Assembly (NCBI GenBank): GCA_028015205.1
Contig: CM051508.1
Location: forward strand, 10,062,001-10,126,000
From: Mytilisepta virgata
Lineage: Eukaryota; Mollusca; Bivalvia; Mytilida; Mytilidae
Reading direction: 5' to 3'
Length of the DNA: 64,000 bases
Below, in pieces: positions 1 to 9,688 of the stretch; position 1 is the first letter of the stretch; the number at the start of each line of letters is the position of its first letter. The position numbers and the translations under genes are program-made. The notes beneath the pieces were generated by a model that was not told the origin of the DNA, made no database searches, and saw only the letters and a list, made by a program, of their open reading frames with translations.

Positions 1-1216
1 CATTATCATTCAACAATTCTTTTATAGCATTACTCTCTTGTTTGTACTTTTCTAAATTAAGAAAGTATTTTGTATTTTTATCAGACTCCACAGCCCATAT
101 AGCTTTAGCTCTCAATATTGCTCCTTTACACTTTTCAATTTCAAAATTTGACAGTTCTAATTTCAAACTTTCTAATTTTGCAATATCAATTGCAACACCA
201 CTAGCTGCCTTTTCACAAAAGTTATCAATTTGCCTTTCTAATTTAAAATATTCTTTCTTGTTCTTTTTGGCTAAATCAGATGAAAATATCTGAGAATATC
301 TTTTAATTTTATACTTGAGATTATCCCACCAAACCAAAACATCTCTAAAGAACAATTCATTTTCTTTTTCTTGTAATATAATATCTTTTACTCTTTGCAC
401 ATATTCTTCATTAAACAACAATGTATTGTTCAAAATCCAAAGTCCAGGACCTTTTTCAATACATGTACAATTTAAATTCATGATAACAAAAGAATGATCA
501 CTCAAACTAGTAACATTATAATACAAACTTTGTACAAAAGATGACATATTCCTACTAAGAAGGAAGTAATCTATTCTACTTTGTTGTAGTTTACCATTGG
601 AAATTCTTTTCCAGGAAAAAATTCTACAATCTGGGTTTCTAGCCCTCCATATGTCATATACATTATTATCTTCCATAAATTTAATCAACTTTCTATAAGG
701 TTCATCATTTATATGACAAGTTTTACTTCCTCTGTCCAAAACAGACAAAGAGGTATTAAAATCACCTCCAATAATCAAATTATCTAAATCTTTAGTATAC
801 TCTATAATAAAATCATAGAAATTACATCTATCAGAAATTACATTAGGTGCATACAATGAAATAAAGTTTACCAATGTATCATTCTCATAATAAGTCACAT
901 GAATAAATCTACCTTGATCATCTTTATAAATACATTTTATTTTATCTTTATAATAATTGTTAGCTAGAACAGCCACCCCCTGTCTGCCATCTATACCATT
1001 ACTATAATGAATATCTCCTTCATACAAATGCTTTACACTTTTAATAAAATCATCATCCCAAAATGTTTCTTGCAGTAATACAATACCAAATTTTCTTTCT
1101 TGTACAATACTTAGAAATCTTTGTAAATTTACAATATTTCTCATACCATTACAATTAAAACTACATATAACAACCATTGCAAAAAGAAGTAAAAAAGTAC
1201 ATATATATCTATCCAT
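1..1216 (-). CDS. LINE ORF2 (endonuclease/reverse transcriptase), N-terminal 405 codons, cut by window edge
   Basis: Start ATG at 1214-1216, two bases after the ORF1 stop. The visible part holds the whole AP-endonuclease domain with its catalytic motifs (QET with Glu50, GGDFN about 150-154, RIDYF about 214-218, SDH 239-241). It ends in the linker before the reverse transcriptase, only because the window ends. It differs from the other copies by one residue seen (Ala13). No disruption is visible, so the copy may be intact beyond the edge. In the cell this enzyme would nick the target and prime reverse transcription there; that is known for the family and not shown here. Confidence 0.92.
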   Translation of the reverse strand, partial: MDRYICTFLLLFAMVVICSFNCNGMRNIVNLQRFLSIVQERKFGIVLLQETFWDDDFIKSVKHLYEGDIHYSNGIDGRQGVAVLANNYYKDKIKCIYKDDQGRFIHVTYYENDTLVNFISLYAPNVISDRCNFYDFIIEYTKDLDNLIIGGDFNTSLSVLDRGSKTCHINDEPYRKLIKFMEDNNVYDIWRARNPDCRIFSWKRISNGKLQQSRIDYFLLSRNMSSFVQSLYYNVTSLSDHSFVIMNLNCTCIEKGPGLWILNNTLLFNEEYVQRVKDIILQEKENELFFRDVLVWWDNLKYKIKRYSQIFSSDLAKKNKKEYFKLERQIDNFCEKAASGVAIDIAKLESLKLELSNFEIEKCKGAILRAKAIWAVESDKNTKYFLNLEKYKQESNAIKELLNDN

Positions 1217-1218
1217 TT

Positions 1219-2892
1219 TTACATTTTTGTACTTTCTGACATATTTCTAACTGTTTTACTATTCAGATTTGGTTCAATCTTTATTCTACTTCTCCTTTCT
1301 TTTTTCTTTTCTTTTTTTTTAATTTTTTTAAACTCTTTGGGAGTTATAGTTCTTTCCCCCTCATTATCATTAACTTTACAATCTGTATTAATCTCTACAC
1401 CAGAACAGACAAATGATTCCTTATTACTATTTGCACCTTCAACATTGACTTCTTCGTCATCATCAAAGGTGCTATATTCAACATCTATTTCTGGCGAGTG
1501 CTCCTCTATTGCCATCTCCACATTGCACTCATCTGTAGCAACAATGTCAACAGAAGAGCACTCTTTATTTTTTTTCTTTTTTACACCATCAACAGAATCA
1601 CTGTCTGATTGTTTGCTCCTATCTTGAGCCTGTTCAATTTCATTATTATTATCATCATCATCAAAACTATGTTCATCCCTGTTCAATTTCCTTTTCCTGC
1701 TGTCCTCTTGTATGCCGCTACTATTGACATGGACCTCTGCAACAGCAATTTTAACATTCGTATCAGTATCATCTGCTTTTTTCGCCTCTGTTTGTTCGTC
1801 GTCTATGACAGTTTTATTACTTTCTACATTGTCTCCCTTATATTGTATTACTACCTCGCTGTCATCATCATCATCATCATCTTCATCAACATCAACATTC
1901 TGATCCATACAAGTACAGTCTTTCAATAATTCCAAACAATTAGTGCATTTACATTCACAGGGATGCCTATCACAGTCTTGACACGGACACACACATGACT
2001 CCTCATGACAATACCTGCAACTGCATACACACGGATATTGTTCACACTTTAAACAACCACAGGTGCAAACCTTATTGCCGCAAATGTTACATTTGCACAT
2101 ACAAAAAAACCGACCACATTCTTTACAATTTTTTGATGCATCAGGTGTCCGGTTGTTCCTCCCAAATGTACCACGAGCACAAACACACTTTAACGGGAGA
2201 TTACTACACGATTTGCATTTATCTGCCTTACAATACCTCATTGGATGGCCTACCTCACCACAGCCGTGACATTCAAAATAAGGACAATCAGTCTTCATAT
2301 GATCTGGTGACAAACATTCAGAGCATACTTTTGTTTGGTTATTATGTACAAGTCTGAAATATCTCGTTTCATTTCCTATTTTAAACGGTATTGTCCAAGG
2401 AAGAGCTACTACACCCGGAGGAAATTTGCAACGCATAAACCTAGTACCGTCCGCAACTTGCGTGCCTGGAACCGTTCTTCTATATATAGGAGACACGACA
2501 TTAACTCCTTTAACGGCTAGTTTAATTCTAATATCCTCATCAGGAACATATGACGGCAGTTTCATTACAGATACAACCGTAATATCAGAATGCATCAAGC
2601 TTACTGAATAATCCCGGCTTCCAATAGAAATACCACCCAGCAATTTTATAGCATTCTCTTTACAATCCATAGTTACATCGTACGAAGATGCATCATGCTG
2701 AACCACAGCTAAAACAGTATTTAGTCCTGTGACAATCTCAACCTCTTCAATAATAATTCTTTCTTTAATAGCATTTGTATTTAATCGTTCAATCCTAATT
2801 GTACAATCCCTTGAGTAGGTTTTATCACCAACAACATAATTTTGTTTCTTTCGATTCGAAGATCGAAAATATTGATTGCCTACTTTATCCAT
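1219..2892 (-). CDS. LINE ORF1, Gag-like RNA-binding protein with CCHC knuckles and 12-residue cysteine repeats (copy 1)
   Basis: 557 residues, same protein as in copies 2 and 4. A conserved N-terminal region (about 25-185) resembles the RRM-like/ZCCHC3-type module of Tx1/L1-type ORF1 proteins. It is followed by CCHC knuckles at C190-C193-H198-C203 and C208-C211-H216-C221, then the cysteine array 226-328, an Asp run (about 337-344), and a Lys/Arg-rich C-terminus (about 520-545). It probably binds LINE RNA into the RNP. The start has a good AAAATGG context. ORF1 ends TAA, with the ORF2 ATG two bases on. The full description is under copy 2 (13594-15267). Confidence 0.93.
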   Translation of the reverse strand: MDKVGNQYFRSSNRKKQNYVVGDKTYSRDCTIRIERLNTNAIKERIIIEEVEIVTGLNTVLAVVQHDASSYDVTMDCKENAIKLLGGISIGSRDYSVSLMHSDITVVSVMKLPSYVPDEDIRIKLAVKGVNVVSPIYRRTVPGTQVADGTRFMRCKFPPGVVALPWTIPFKIGNETRYFRLVHNNQTKVCSECLSPDHMKTDCPYFECHGCGEVGHPMRYCKADKCKSCSNLPLKCVCARGTFGRNNRTPDASKNCKECGRFFCMCKCNICGNKVCTCGCLKCEQYPCVCSCRYCHEESCVCPCQDCDRHPCECKCTNCLELLKDCTCMDQNVDVDEDDDDDDDSEVVIQYKGDNVESNKTVIDDEQTEAKKADDTDTNVKIAVAEVHVNSSGIQEDSRKRKLNRDEHSFDDDDNNNEIEQAQDRSKQSDSDSVDGVKKKKNKECSSVDIVATDECNVEMAIEEHSPEIDVEYSTFDDDEEVNVEGANSNKESFVCSGVEINTDCKVNDNEGERTITPKEFKKIKKKEKKKERRSRIKIEPNLNSKTVRNMSESTKM

Positions 2893-3173
2893 TTTTCCGA
2901 ACGCAGAAAAAAATAAATAAACACAACGAAGTCCGATTCAGTACTATCCCCTTCACCAAGGCTCCCCTCCCCCTTATCCTGTTAACGTGAAACAGGAATA
3001 AGGGTACACGAAATTAGTCAAAATTGATTCAAATTTCAACTTTAAACATCAAAGAATATAATGTACAACAATTCGATTGGAATATATTCATCCAAACTCA
3101 CCAATTTTGGAAAATTTACAGAGTCCTATAAACACTACATGTTTTCCTTCCGGTGCGTTCGAACCCCCAGTCC
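2893..3173 (-). other. LINE 5' UTR with stem-loop (copy 1)
   Basis: 281 bp between the ORF1 ATG and the 5' junction. It holds a strong inverted repeat: arms 2971-2983 and 2991-3004, about 13 pairs with one bulged base, around a 7-nt loop. Near the extreme 5' end (about 3158-3167) is a TTCGAA palindrome within a B-box-like stretch. No other ORF or promoter is recognised. Confidence 0.7.
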
Positions 3174-3256
3174 ATTAAATTCAAAATTGAGGGTTAAAAA
3201 AGAGCTATCCAAGAGCTGAATAACATCTCTGAACAATTCTTAAAGTAAAAATGAAG

Positions 3257-3262
3257 AAAAAA
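3257..3262 (-). terminator. Pol III terminator (T6) of tRNA-Met
   Basis: Six T on the tRNA strand, four bases after the mature 3' end, the usual RNA polymerase III stop signal. The same run follows every copy (seven T in the units at 16204 and 54741). Confidence 0.85.
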
Positions 3263-3266
3263 TTCG

Positions 3267-3358
3267 TGCCCCGGGTGAGGATCGAACTCACGACCTTCAG
3301 ATCGCTCTTTGTGATAGTGATTATGAGACTGACGCGCTACCTACTGCGCTACCGAGGC
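3267..3358 (-). tRNA. tRNA-Met(CAT), elongator type, with 19-nt intron (array A copy 1)
   Basis: Exon 1 is 3322-3358 (nt 1-37), the intron 3303-3321, exon 2 3267-3302 (nt 38-73). The acceptor stem GCCTCGG/CCGGGGC pairs fully (one T-G), the D stem is GCGC/GCGC, the anticodon loop CTCATAA carries CAT, and the T arm is GTGAG-TTCGATC-CTCAC. Apart from the intron and a few bases it matches the metazoan elongator tRNA-Met, not the initiator. The intron fits the canonical 37/38 site; because ATC occurs at both edges, its exact ends are ambiguous by up to three bases. The A box TAGCGCAGTAGG and B box GAGTTCGATCC match Pol III consensus, and a T6 terminator follows four bases downstream. CCA is not encoded, as expected for a eukaryotic nuclear gene. 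Confidence 0.95.
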
Positions 3359-3827
3359 CACACAACTTTGAGTGCTAAATTAGATATTTAAATTTCAGGT
3401 TTGGGTTTTACACTTGTAATTACATGTCAAGGTGATACTATAGGGCATTAAAAACATTGTTCATCAAAGGAAACAACACTGCTAACAAGAAAGACATAAT
3501 ACATTGTATGTAACTTTCAAATCGGTTGTATTCTTTTTATATAGCTATTCTGTTTTTGATAATTTCCTTTGCAGAAATTGCATGCAGAAAAAAGTGTGGA
3601 AAAAAAGTTTCCCATGTATATAGAAAAATGTTTTAAAATAAAAAAAATGTTTTCAATTCTAAAAGCGGCTGCTCTGCGTGAACGTAGCATAGCAGTGTTG
3701 TAGTTTCCGAAATTAGTAGCTACTATTTTCCGGGATTAAATTCAAAATTGAGGGTTAAAAAAGAGCTATCCAAGAGCTGAATAACATCTCTGAACAATTC
3801 TTAAAGTAAAAATGAAGAAAAAATTCG

Positions 3828-3919
3828 TGCCCCGGGTGAGGATCGAACTCACGACCTTCAGATCGCTCTTTGTGATAGTGATTATGAGACTGACGCGCTA
3901 CCTACTGCGCTACCGAGGC
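3828..3919 (-). tRNA. tRNA-Met(CAT) with intron (A2)
   Basis: Same 92-bp gene as 3267-3358; no difference seen. Confidence 0.94.
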
Positions 3920-4388
3920 CACACAACTTTGAGTGCTAAATTAGATATTTAAATTTCAGGTTTGGGTTTTACACTTGTAATTACATGTCAAGGTGATACT
4001 ATAGGGCATTAAAAACATTGTTCATCAAAGGAAACAACACTGCTAACAAGAAAGACATAATACATTGTATGTAACTTTCAAATCGGTTGTATTCTTTTTA
4101 TATAGCTATTCTGTTTTTGATAATTTCCTTTGCAGAAATTGCATGCAGAAAAAAGTGTGGAAAAAAAGTTTCCCATGTATATAGAAAAATGTTTTAAAAT
4201 AAAAAAAATGTTTTCAATTCTAAAAGCGGCTGCTCTGCGTGAACGTAGCATAGCAGTGTTGTAGTTTCCGAAATTAGTAGCTACTATTTTCCGGGATTAA
4301 ATTCAAAATTGAGGGTTAAAAAAGAGCTATCCAAGAGCTGAATAACATCTCTGAACAATTCTTAAAGTAAAAATGAAGAAAAAATTCG

Positions 4389-4480
4389 TGCCCCGGGTGA
4401 GGATCGAACTCACGACCTTCAGATCGCTCTTTGTGATAGTGATTATGAGACTGACGCGCTACCTACTGCGCTACCGAGGC
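4389..4480 (-). tRNA. tRNA-Met(CAT) with intron (A3)
   Basis: Same gene; the spacer to its right carries the c4691 variant. Confidence 0.94.
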
Positions 4481-4949
4481 CACACAACTTTGAGTGCTAA
4501 ATTAGATATTTAAATTTCAGGTTTGGGTTTTACACTTGTAATTACATGTCAAGGTGATACTATAGGGCATTAAAAACATTGTTCATCAAAGGAAACAACA
4601 CTGCTAACAAGAAAGACATAATACATTGTATGTAACTTTCAAATCGGTTGTATTCTTTTTATATAGCTATTCTGTTTTTGATAATTTCCTCTGCAGAAAT
4701 TGCATGCAGAAAAAAGTGTGGAAAAAAAGTTTCCCATGTATATAGAAAAATGTTTTAAAATAAAAAAAATGTTTTCAATTCTAAAAGCGGCTGCTCTGCG
4801 TGAACGTAGCATAGCAGTGTTGTAGTTTCCGAAATTAGTAGCTACTATTTTCCGGGATTAAATTCAAAATTGAGGGTTAAAAAAGAGCTATCCAAGAGCT
4901 GAATAACATCTCTGAACAATTCTTAAAGTAAAAATGAAGAAAAAATTCG

Positions 4950-5041
4950 TGCCCCGGGTGAGGATCGAACTCACGACCTTCAGATCGCTCTTTGTGATAG
5001 TGATTATGAGACTGACGCGCTACCTACTGCCCTACCGAGGC
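4950..5041 (-). tRNA. tRNA-Met(CAT) with intron, D-stem variant (A4)
   Basis: One base differs: nt 11 is G instead of C (TAGGGC for TAGCGC). This makes a G-G clash at pair 11-24 in the D stem and falls in a variable position of the A box. The tRNA may fold less well. Confidence 0.88.
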
Positions 5042-5510
5042 CACACAACTTTGAGTGCTAAATTAGATATTTAAATTTCAGGTTTGGGTTTTACACTTGT
5101 AATTACATGTCAAGGTGATACTATAGGGCATTAAAAACATTGTTCATCAAAGGAAACAACACTGCTAACAAGAAAGACATAATACATTGTATGTAACTTT
5201 CAAATCGGTTGTATTCTTTTTATATAGCTATTCTGTTTTTGATAATTTCCTTTGCAGAAATTGCATGCAGAAAAAAGTGTGGAAAAAAAGTTTCCCATGT
5301 ATATAGAAAAATGTTTTAAAATAAAAAAAATGTTTTCAATTCTAAAAGCGGCTGCTCTGCGTGAACGTAGCATAGCAGTGTTGTAGTTTCCGAAATTAGT
5401 AGCTACTATTTTCCGGGATTAAATTCAAAATTGAGGGTTAAAAAAGAGCTATCCAAGAGCTGAATAACATCTCTGAACAATTCTTAAAGTAAAAATGAAG
5501 AAAAAATTCG

Positions 5511-5602
5511 TGCCCCGGGTGAGGATCGAACTCACGACCTTCAGATCGCTCTTTGTGATAGTGATTATGAGACTGACGCGCTACCTACTGCGCTACCGAG
5601 GC
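5511..5602 (-). tRNA. tRNA-Met(CAT) with intron (A5)
   Basis: Same 92-bp gene as 3267-3358. Confidence 0.94.
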
Positions 5603-6071
5603 CACACAACTTTGAGTGCTAAATTAGATATTTAAATTTCAGGTTTGGGTTTTACACTTGTAATTACATGTCAAGGTGATACTATAGGGCATTAAAAACA
5701 TTGTTCATCAAAGGAAACAACACTGCTAACAAGAAAGACATAATACATTGTATGTAACTTTCAAATCGGTTGTATTCTTTTTATATAGCTATTCTGTTTT
5801 TGATAATTTCCTTTGCAGAAATTGCATGCAGAAAAAAGTGTGGAAAAAAAGTTTCCCATGTATATAGAAAAATGTTTTAAAATAAAAAAAATGTTTTCAA
5901 TTCTAAAAGCGGCTGCTCTGCGTGAACGTAGCATAGCAGTGTTGTAGTTTCCGAAATTAGTAGCTACTATTTTCCGGGATTAAATTCAAAATTGAGGGTT
6001 AAAAAAGAGCTATCCAAGAGCTGAATAACATCTCTGAACAATTCTTAAAGTAAAAATGAAGAAAAAATTCG

Positions 6072-6163
6072 TGCCCCGGGTGAGGATCGAACTCACGACC
6101 TTCAGATCGCTCTTTGTGATAGTGATTATGAGACTGACGCGCTACCTACTGCGCTACCGAGGC
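6072..6163 (-). tRNA. tRNA-Met(CAT) with intron (A6)
   Basis: Same 92-bp gene as 3267-3358. Confidence 0.94.
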
Positions 6164-6632
6164 CACACAACTTTGAGTGCTAAATTAGATATTTAAATTT
6201 CAGGTTTGGGTTTTACACTTGTAATTACATGTCAAGGTGATACTATAGGGCATTAAAAACATTGTTCATCAAAGGAAACAACACTGCTAACAAGAAAGAC
6301 ATAATACATTGTATGTAACTTTCAAATCGGTTGTATTCTTTTTATATAGCTATTCTGTTTTTGATAATTTCCTTTGCAGAAATTGCATGCAGAAAAAAGT
6401 GTGGAAAAAAAGTTTCCCATGTATATAGAAAAATGTTTTAAAATAAAAAAAATGTTTTCAATTCTAAAAGCGGCTGCTCTGCGTGAACGTAGCATAGCAG
6501 TGTTGTAGTTTCCGAAATTAGTAGCTACTATTTTCCGGGATTAAATTCAAAATTGAGGGTTAAAAAAGAGCTATCCAAGAGCTGAATAACATCTCTGAAC
6601 AATTCTTAAAGTAAAAATGAAGAAAAAATTCG

Positions 6633-6724
6633 TGCCCCGGGTGAGGATCGAACTCACGACCTTCAGATCGCTCTTTGTGATAGTGATTATGAGACTGACG
6701 CGCTACCTACTGCGCTACCGAGGC
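6633..6724 (-). tRNA. tRNA-Met(CAT) with intron (A7)
   Basis: Same 92-bp gene as 3267-3358. Confidence 0.94.
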
Positions 6725-7193
6725 CACACAACTTTGAGTGCTAAATTAGATATTTAAATTTCAGGTTTGGGTTTTACACTTGTAATTACATGTCAAGGTG
6801 ATACTATAGGGCATTAAAAACATTGTTCATCAAAGGAAACAACACTGCTAACAAGAAAGACATAATACATTGTATGTAACTTTCAAATCGGTTGTATTCT
6901 TTTTATATAGCTATTCTGTTTTTGATAATTTCCTTTGCAGAAATTGCATGCAGAAAAAAGTGTGGAAAAAAAGTTTCCCATGTATATAGAAAAATGTTTT
7001 AAAATAAAAAAAATGTTTTCAATTCTAAAAGCGGCTGCTCTGCGTGAACGTAGCATAGCAGTGTTGTAGTTTCCGAAATTAGTAGCTACTATTTTCCGGG
7101 ATTAAATTCAAAATTGAGGGTTAAAAAAGAGCTATCCAAGAGCTGAATAACATCTCTGAACAATTCTTAAAGTAAAAATGAAGAAAAAATTCG

Positions 7194-7285
7194 TGCCCCG
7201 GGTGAGGATCGAACTCACGACCTTCAGATCGCTCTTTGTGATAGTGATTATGAGACTGACGCGCTACCTACTGCGCTACCGAGGC
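7194..7285 (-). tRNA. tRNA-Met(CAT) with intron (A8)
   Basis: Same 92-bp gene as 3267-3358. Confidence 0.94.
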
Positions 7286-7754
7286 CACACAACTTTGAGT
7301 GCTAAATTAGATATTTAAATTTCAGGTTTGGGTTTTACACTTGTAATTACATGTCAAGGTGATACTATAGGGCATTAAAAACATTGTTCATCAAAGGAAA
7401 CAACACTGCTAACAAGAAAGACATAATACATTGTATGTAACTTTCAAATCGGTTGTATTCTTTTTATATAGCTATTCTGTTTTTGATAATTTCCTTTGCA
7501 GAAATTGCATGCAGAAAAAAGTGTGGAAAAAAAGTTTCCCATGTATATAGAAAAATGTTTTAAAATAAAAAAAATGTTTTCAATTCTAAAAGCGGCTGCT
7601 CTGCGTGAACGTAGCATAGCAGTGTTGTAGTTTCCGAAATTAGTAGCTACTATTTTCCGGGATTAAATTCAAAATTGAGGGTTAAAAAAGAGCTATCCAA
7701 GAGCTGAATAACATCTCTGAACAATTCTTAAAGTAAAAATGAAGAAAAAATTCG

Positions 7755-7846
7755 TGCCCCGGGTGAGGATCGAACTCACGACCTTCAGATCGCTCTTTGT
7801 GATAGTGATTATGAGACTGACGCGCTACCTACTGCGCTACCGAGGC
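7755..7846 (-). tRNA. tRNA-Met(CAT) with intron (A9)
   Basis: Same 92-bp gene as 3267-3358. Confidence 0.94.
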
Positions 7847-8315
7847 CACACAACTTTGAGTGCTAAATTAGATATTTAAATTTCAGGTTTGGGTTTTACA
7901 CTTGTAATTACATGTCAAGGTGATACTATAGGGCATTAAAAACATTGTTCATCAAAGGAAACAACACTGCTAACAAGAAAGACATAATACATTGTATGTA
8001 ACTTTCAAATCGGTTGTATTCTTTTTATATAGCTATTCTGTTTTTGATAATTTCCTTTGCAGAAATTGCATGCAGAAAAAAGTGTGGAAAAAAAGTTTCC
8101 CATGTATATAGAAAAATGTTTTAAAATAAAAAAAATGTTTTCAATTCTAAAAGCGGCTGCTCTGCGTGAACGTAGCATAGCAGTGTTGTAGTTTCCGAAA
8201 TTAGTAGCTACTATTTTCCGGGATTAAATTCAAAATTGAGGGTTAAAAAAGAGCTATCCAAGAGCTGAATAACATCTCTGAACAATTCTTAAAGTAAAAA
8301 TGAAGAAAAAATTCG

Positions 8316-8407
8316 TGCCCCGGGTGAGGATCGAACTCACGACCTTCAGATCGCTCTTTGTGATAGTGATTATGAGACTGACGCGCTACCTACTGCGCTA
8401 CCGAGGC
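8316..8407 (-). tRNA. tRNA-Met(CAT) with intron (A10)
   Basis: Same 92-bp gene as 3267-3358. Confidence 0.94.
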
Positions 8408-8876
8408 CACACAACTTTGAGTGCTAAATTAGATATTTAAATTTCAGGTTTGGGTTTTACACTTGTAATTACATGTCAAGGTGATACTATAGGGCATTAA
8501 AAACATTGTTCATCAAAGGAAACAACACTGCTAACAAGAAAGACATAATACATTGTATGTAACTTTCAAATCGGTTGTATTCTTTTTATATAGCTATTCT
8601 GTTTTTGATAATTTCCTTTGCAGAAATTGCATGCAGAAAAAAGTGTGGAAAAAAAGTTTCCCATGTATATAGAAAAATGTTTTAAAATAAAAAAAATGTT
8701 TTCAATTCTAAAAGCGGCTGCTCTGCGTGAACGTAGCATAGCAGTGTTGTAGTTTCCGAAATTAGTAGCTACTATTTTCCGGGATTAAATTCAAAATTGA
8801 GGGTTAAAAAAGAGCTATCCAAGAGCTGAATAACATCTCTGAACAATTCTTAAAGTAAAAATGAAGAAAAAATTCG

Positions 8877-8968
8877 TGCCCCGGGTGAGGATCGAACTCA
8901 CGACCTTCAGATCGCTCTTTGTGATAGTGATTATGAGACTGACGCGCTACCTACTGCGCTACCGAGGC
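8877..8968 (-). tRNA. tRNA-Met(CAT) with intron (A11)
   Basis: Same gene; last complete copy before LINE copy 2. The spacer to its right has one extra a. Confidence 0.94.
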
Positions 8969-9438
8969 CACACAACTTTGAGTGCTAAATTAGATATTTA
9001 AATTTCAGGTTTGGGTTTTACACTTGTAATTACATGTCAAGGTGATACTATAGGGCATTAAAAACATTGTTCATCAAAGGAAACAACACTGCTAACAAGA
9101 AAGACATAATACATTGTATGTAACTTTCAAATCGGTTGTATTCTTTTTATATAGCTATTCTGTTTTTGATAATTTCCTTTGCAGAAATTGCATGCAGAAA
9201 AAAGTGTGGAAAAAAAGTTTCCCATGTATATAGAAAAATGTTTTAAAATAAAAAAAAATGTTTTCAATTCTAAAAGCGGCTGCTCTGCGTGAACGTAGCA
9301 TAGCAGTGTTGTAGTTTCCGAAATTAGTAGCTACTATTTTCCGGGATTAAATTCAAAATTGAGGGTTAAAAAAGAGCTATCCAAGAGCTGAATAACATCT
9401 CTGAACAATTCTTAAAGTAAAAATGAAGAAAAAATTCG

Positions 9439-9509
9439 TGCCCCGGGTGAGGATCGAACTCACGACCTTCAGATCGCTCTTTGTGATAGTGATTATGAGA
9501 CTGACGCGC
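9439..9509 (-). pseudogene. Headless tRNA-Met (nt 22 to 3' end) at the LINE copy 2 3' junction
   Basis: 71 of 92 bp remain. Nucleotides 1-21 (acceptor 5' strand, half the D arm and the A box) are replaced by the LINE poly(A). Anticodon, intron, B box and terminator remain. It cannot form a tRNA and lacks a complete Pol III promoter. Confidence 0.95.
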
Positions 9510-9536
9510 TTTTTTTTTTTTTTTTTTATCTTTATT
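9510..9536 (-). terminator. LINE poly(A) tail and AATAAA signal (copy 2)
   Basis: A run of 18 A on the LINE strand (9510-9527), preceded by AATAAA (9531-9536) only three bases upstream. The tail length is the same in copies 3 and 4. Confidence 0.85.
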
Positions 9537-9688
9537 AAAATCAAACATCATATGATACAAATAAAACAATATATAATTATAAAATCAATTGTCCATGATT
9601 GTTACCATTATATACTATACTTTGCTATACACACTACATCTGCTACAATTAATTTATATTTTAACTACATAATATTAAGTATAGGTAA

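Larger units (their letters stand above)
1..3173 (-). mobile_element. LINE copy 1 (tRNA-Met-targeted non-LTR retrotransposon), 3' part outside window
   Basis: The 5' half of a two-ORF LINE read on the minus strand: 5' UTR (2893-3173), complete ORF1 and the first 405 codons of ORF2. It is colinear with the complete copy at 9510-15548 (offset 12375). The 5' end is the point where sequence stops matching the other LINE copies and becomes the tRNA-repeat spacer beginning attaaattc at 3174. The one difference I noticed from copy 2 is g at 1179 instead of a, which changes ORF2 residue 13 from Val to Ala. The 3' end and poly(A) lie left of the window. Confidence 0.93.
3174..9509. repeat. tRNA-Met tandem array A, 561-bp unit, 11 complete genes plus one truncated
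   Basis: Eleven complete tRNA genes at 561-bp spacing (starts 3267, 3828, 4389, 4950, 5511, 6072, 6633, 7194, 7755, 8316, 8877) and a twelfth, truncated one at 9439. The last spacer is 562 bp because of an extra a near 9250. Units are almost identical. Variants seen are c4691 (making a CTGCAG site) and a C-to-G change in the tRNA at 4950. Each roughly 469-bp spacer is AT-rich, with no ORF or second RNA gene I recognise. It contains a near-palindrome (first at 3707-3733) ending one base from the point where LINE 5' ends join. Confidence 0.97.

Noticed and set aside
1609..2357. Plus-strand ORFs of 60-120 aa opposite LINE ORF1, with Ile or Ser runs and Cys-rich peptides
   Set aside because: They are antisense shadows of the Asp run and cysteine array and recur only because the LINE is repeated.
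3267..3358. Initiator tRNA-Met, or a tRNA with a different anticodon
   Set aside because: Acceptor and D arm match the elongator form, and CAT sits correctly in the loop once the 19-nt insert is removed.
3359..3734. A second small RNA gene (5S, U6 or snRNA) in the spacer
   Set aside because: I found no recognisable 5S or snRNA core or promoter element; only AT-rich spacer and a near-palindrome.
3174..9509. Regular repeats as a CRISPR array
   Set aside because: The unit is 561 bp and nearly identical throughout, with a tRNA gene in each; there are no short repeats with unique spacers.
9366..9569. 67-aa minus-strand ORF across the LINE 3' junction (also at 25668 and 47903)
   Set aside because: It is made of LINE tail, poly(A) as Lys, and tRNA; no independent coding signal.
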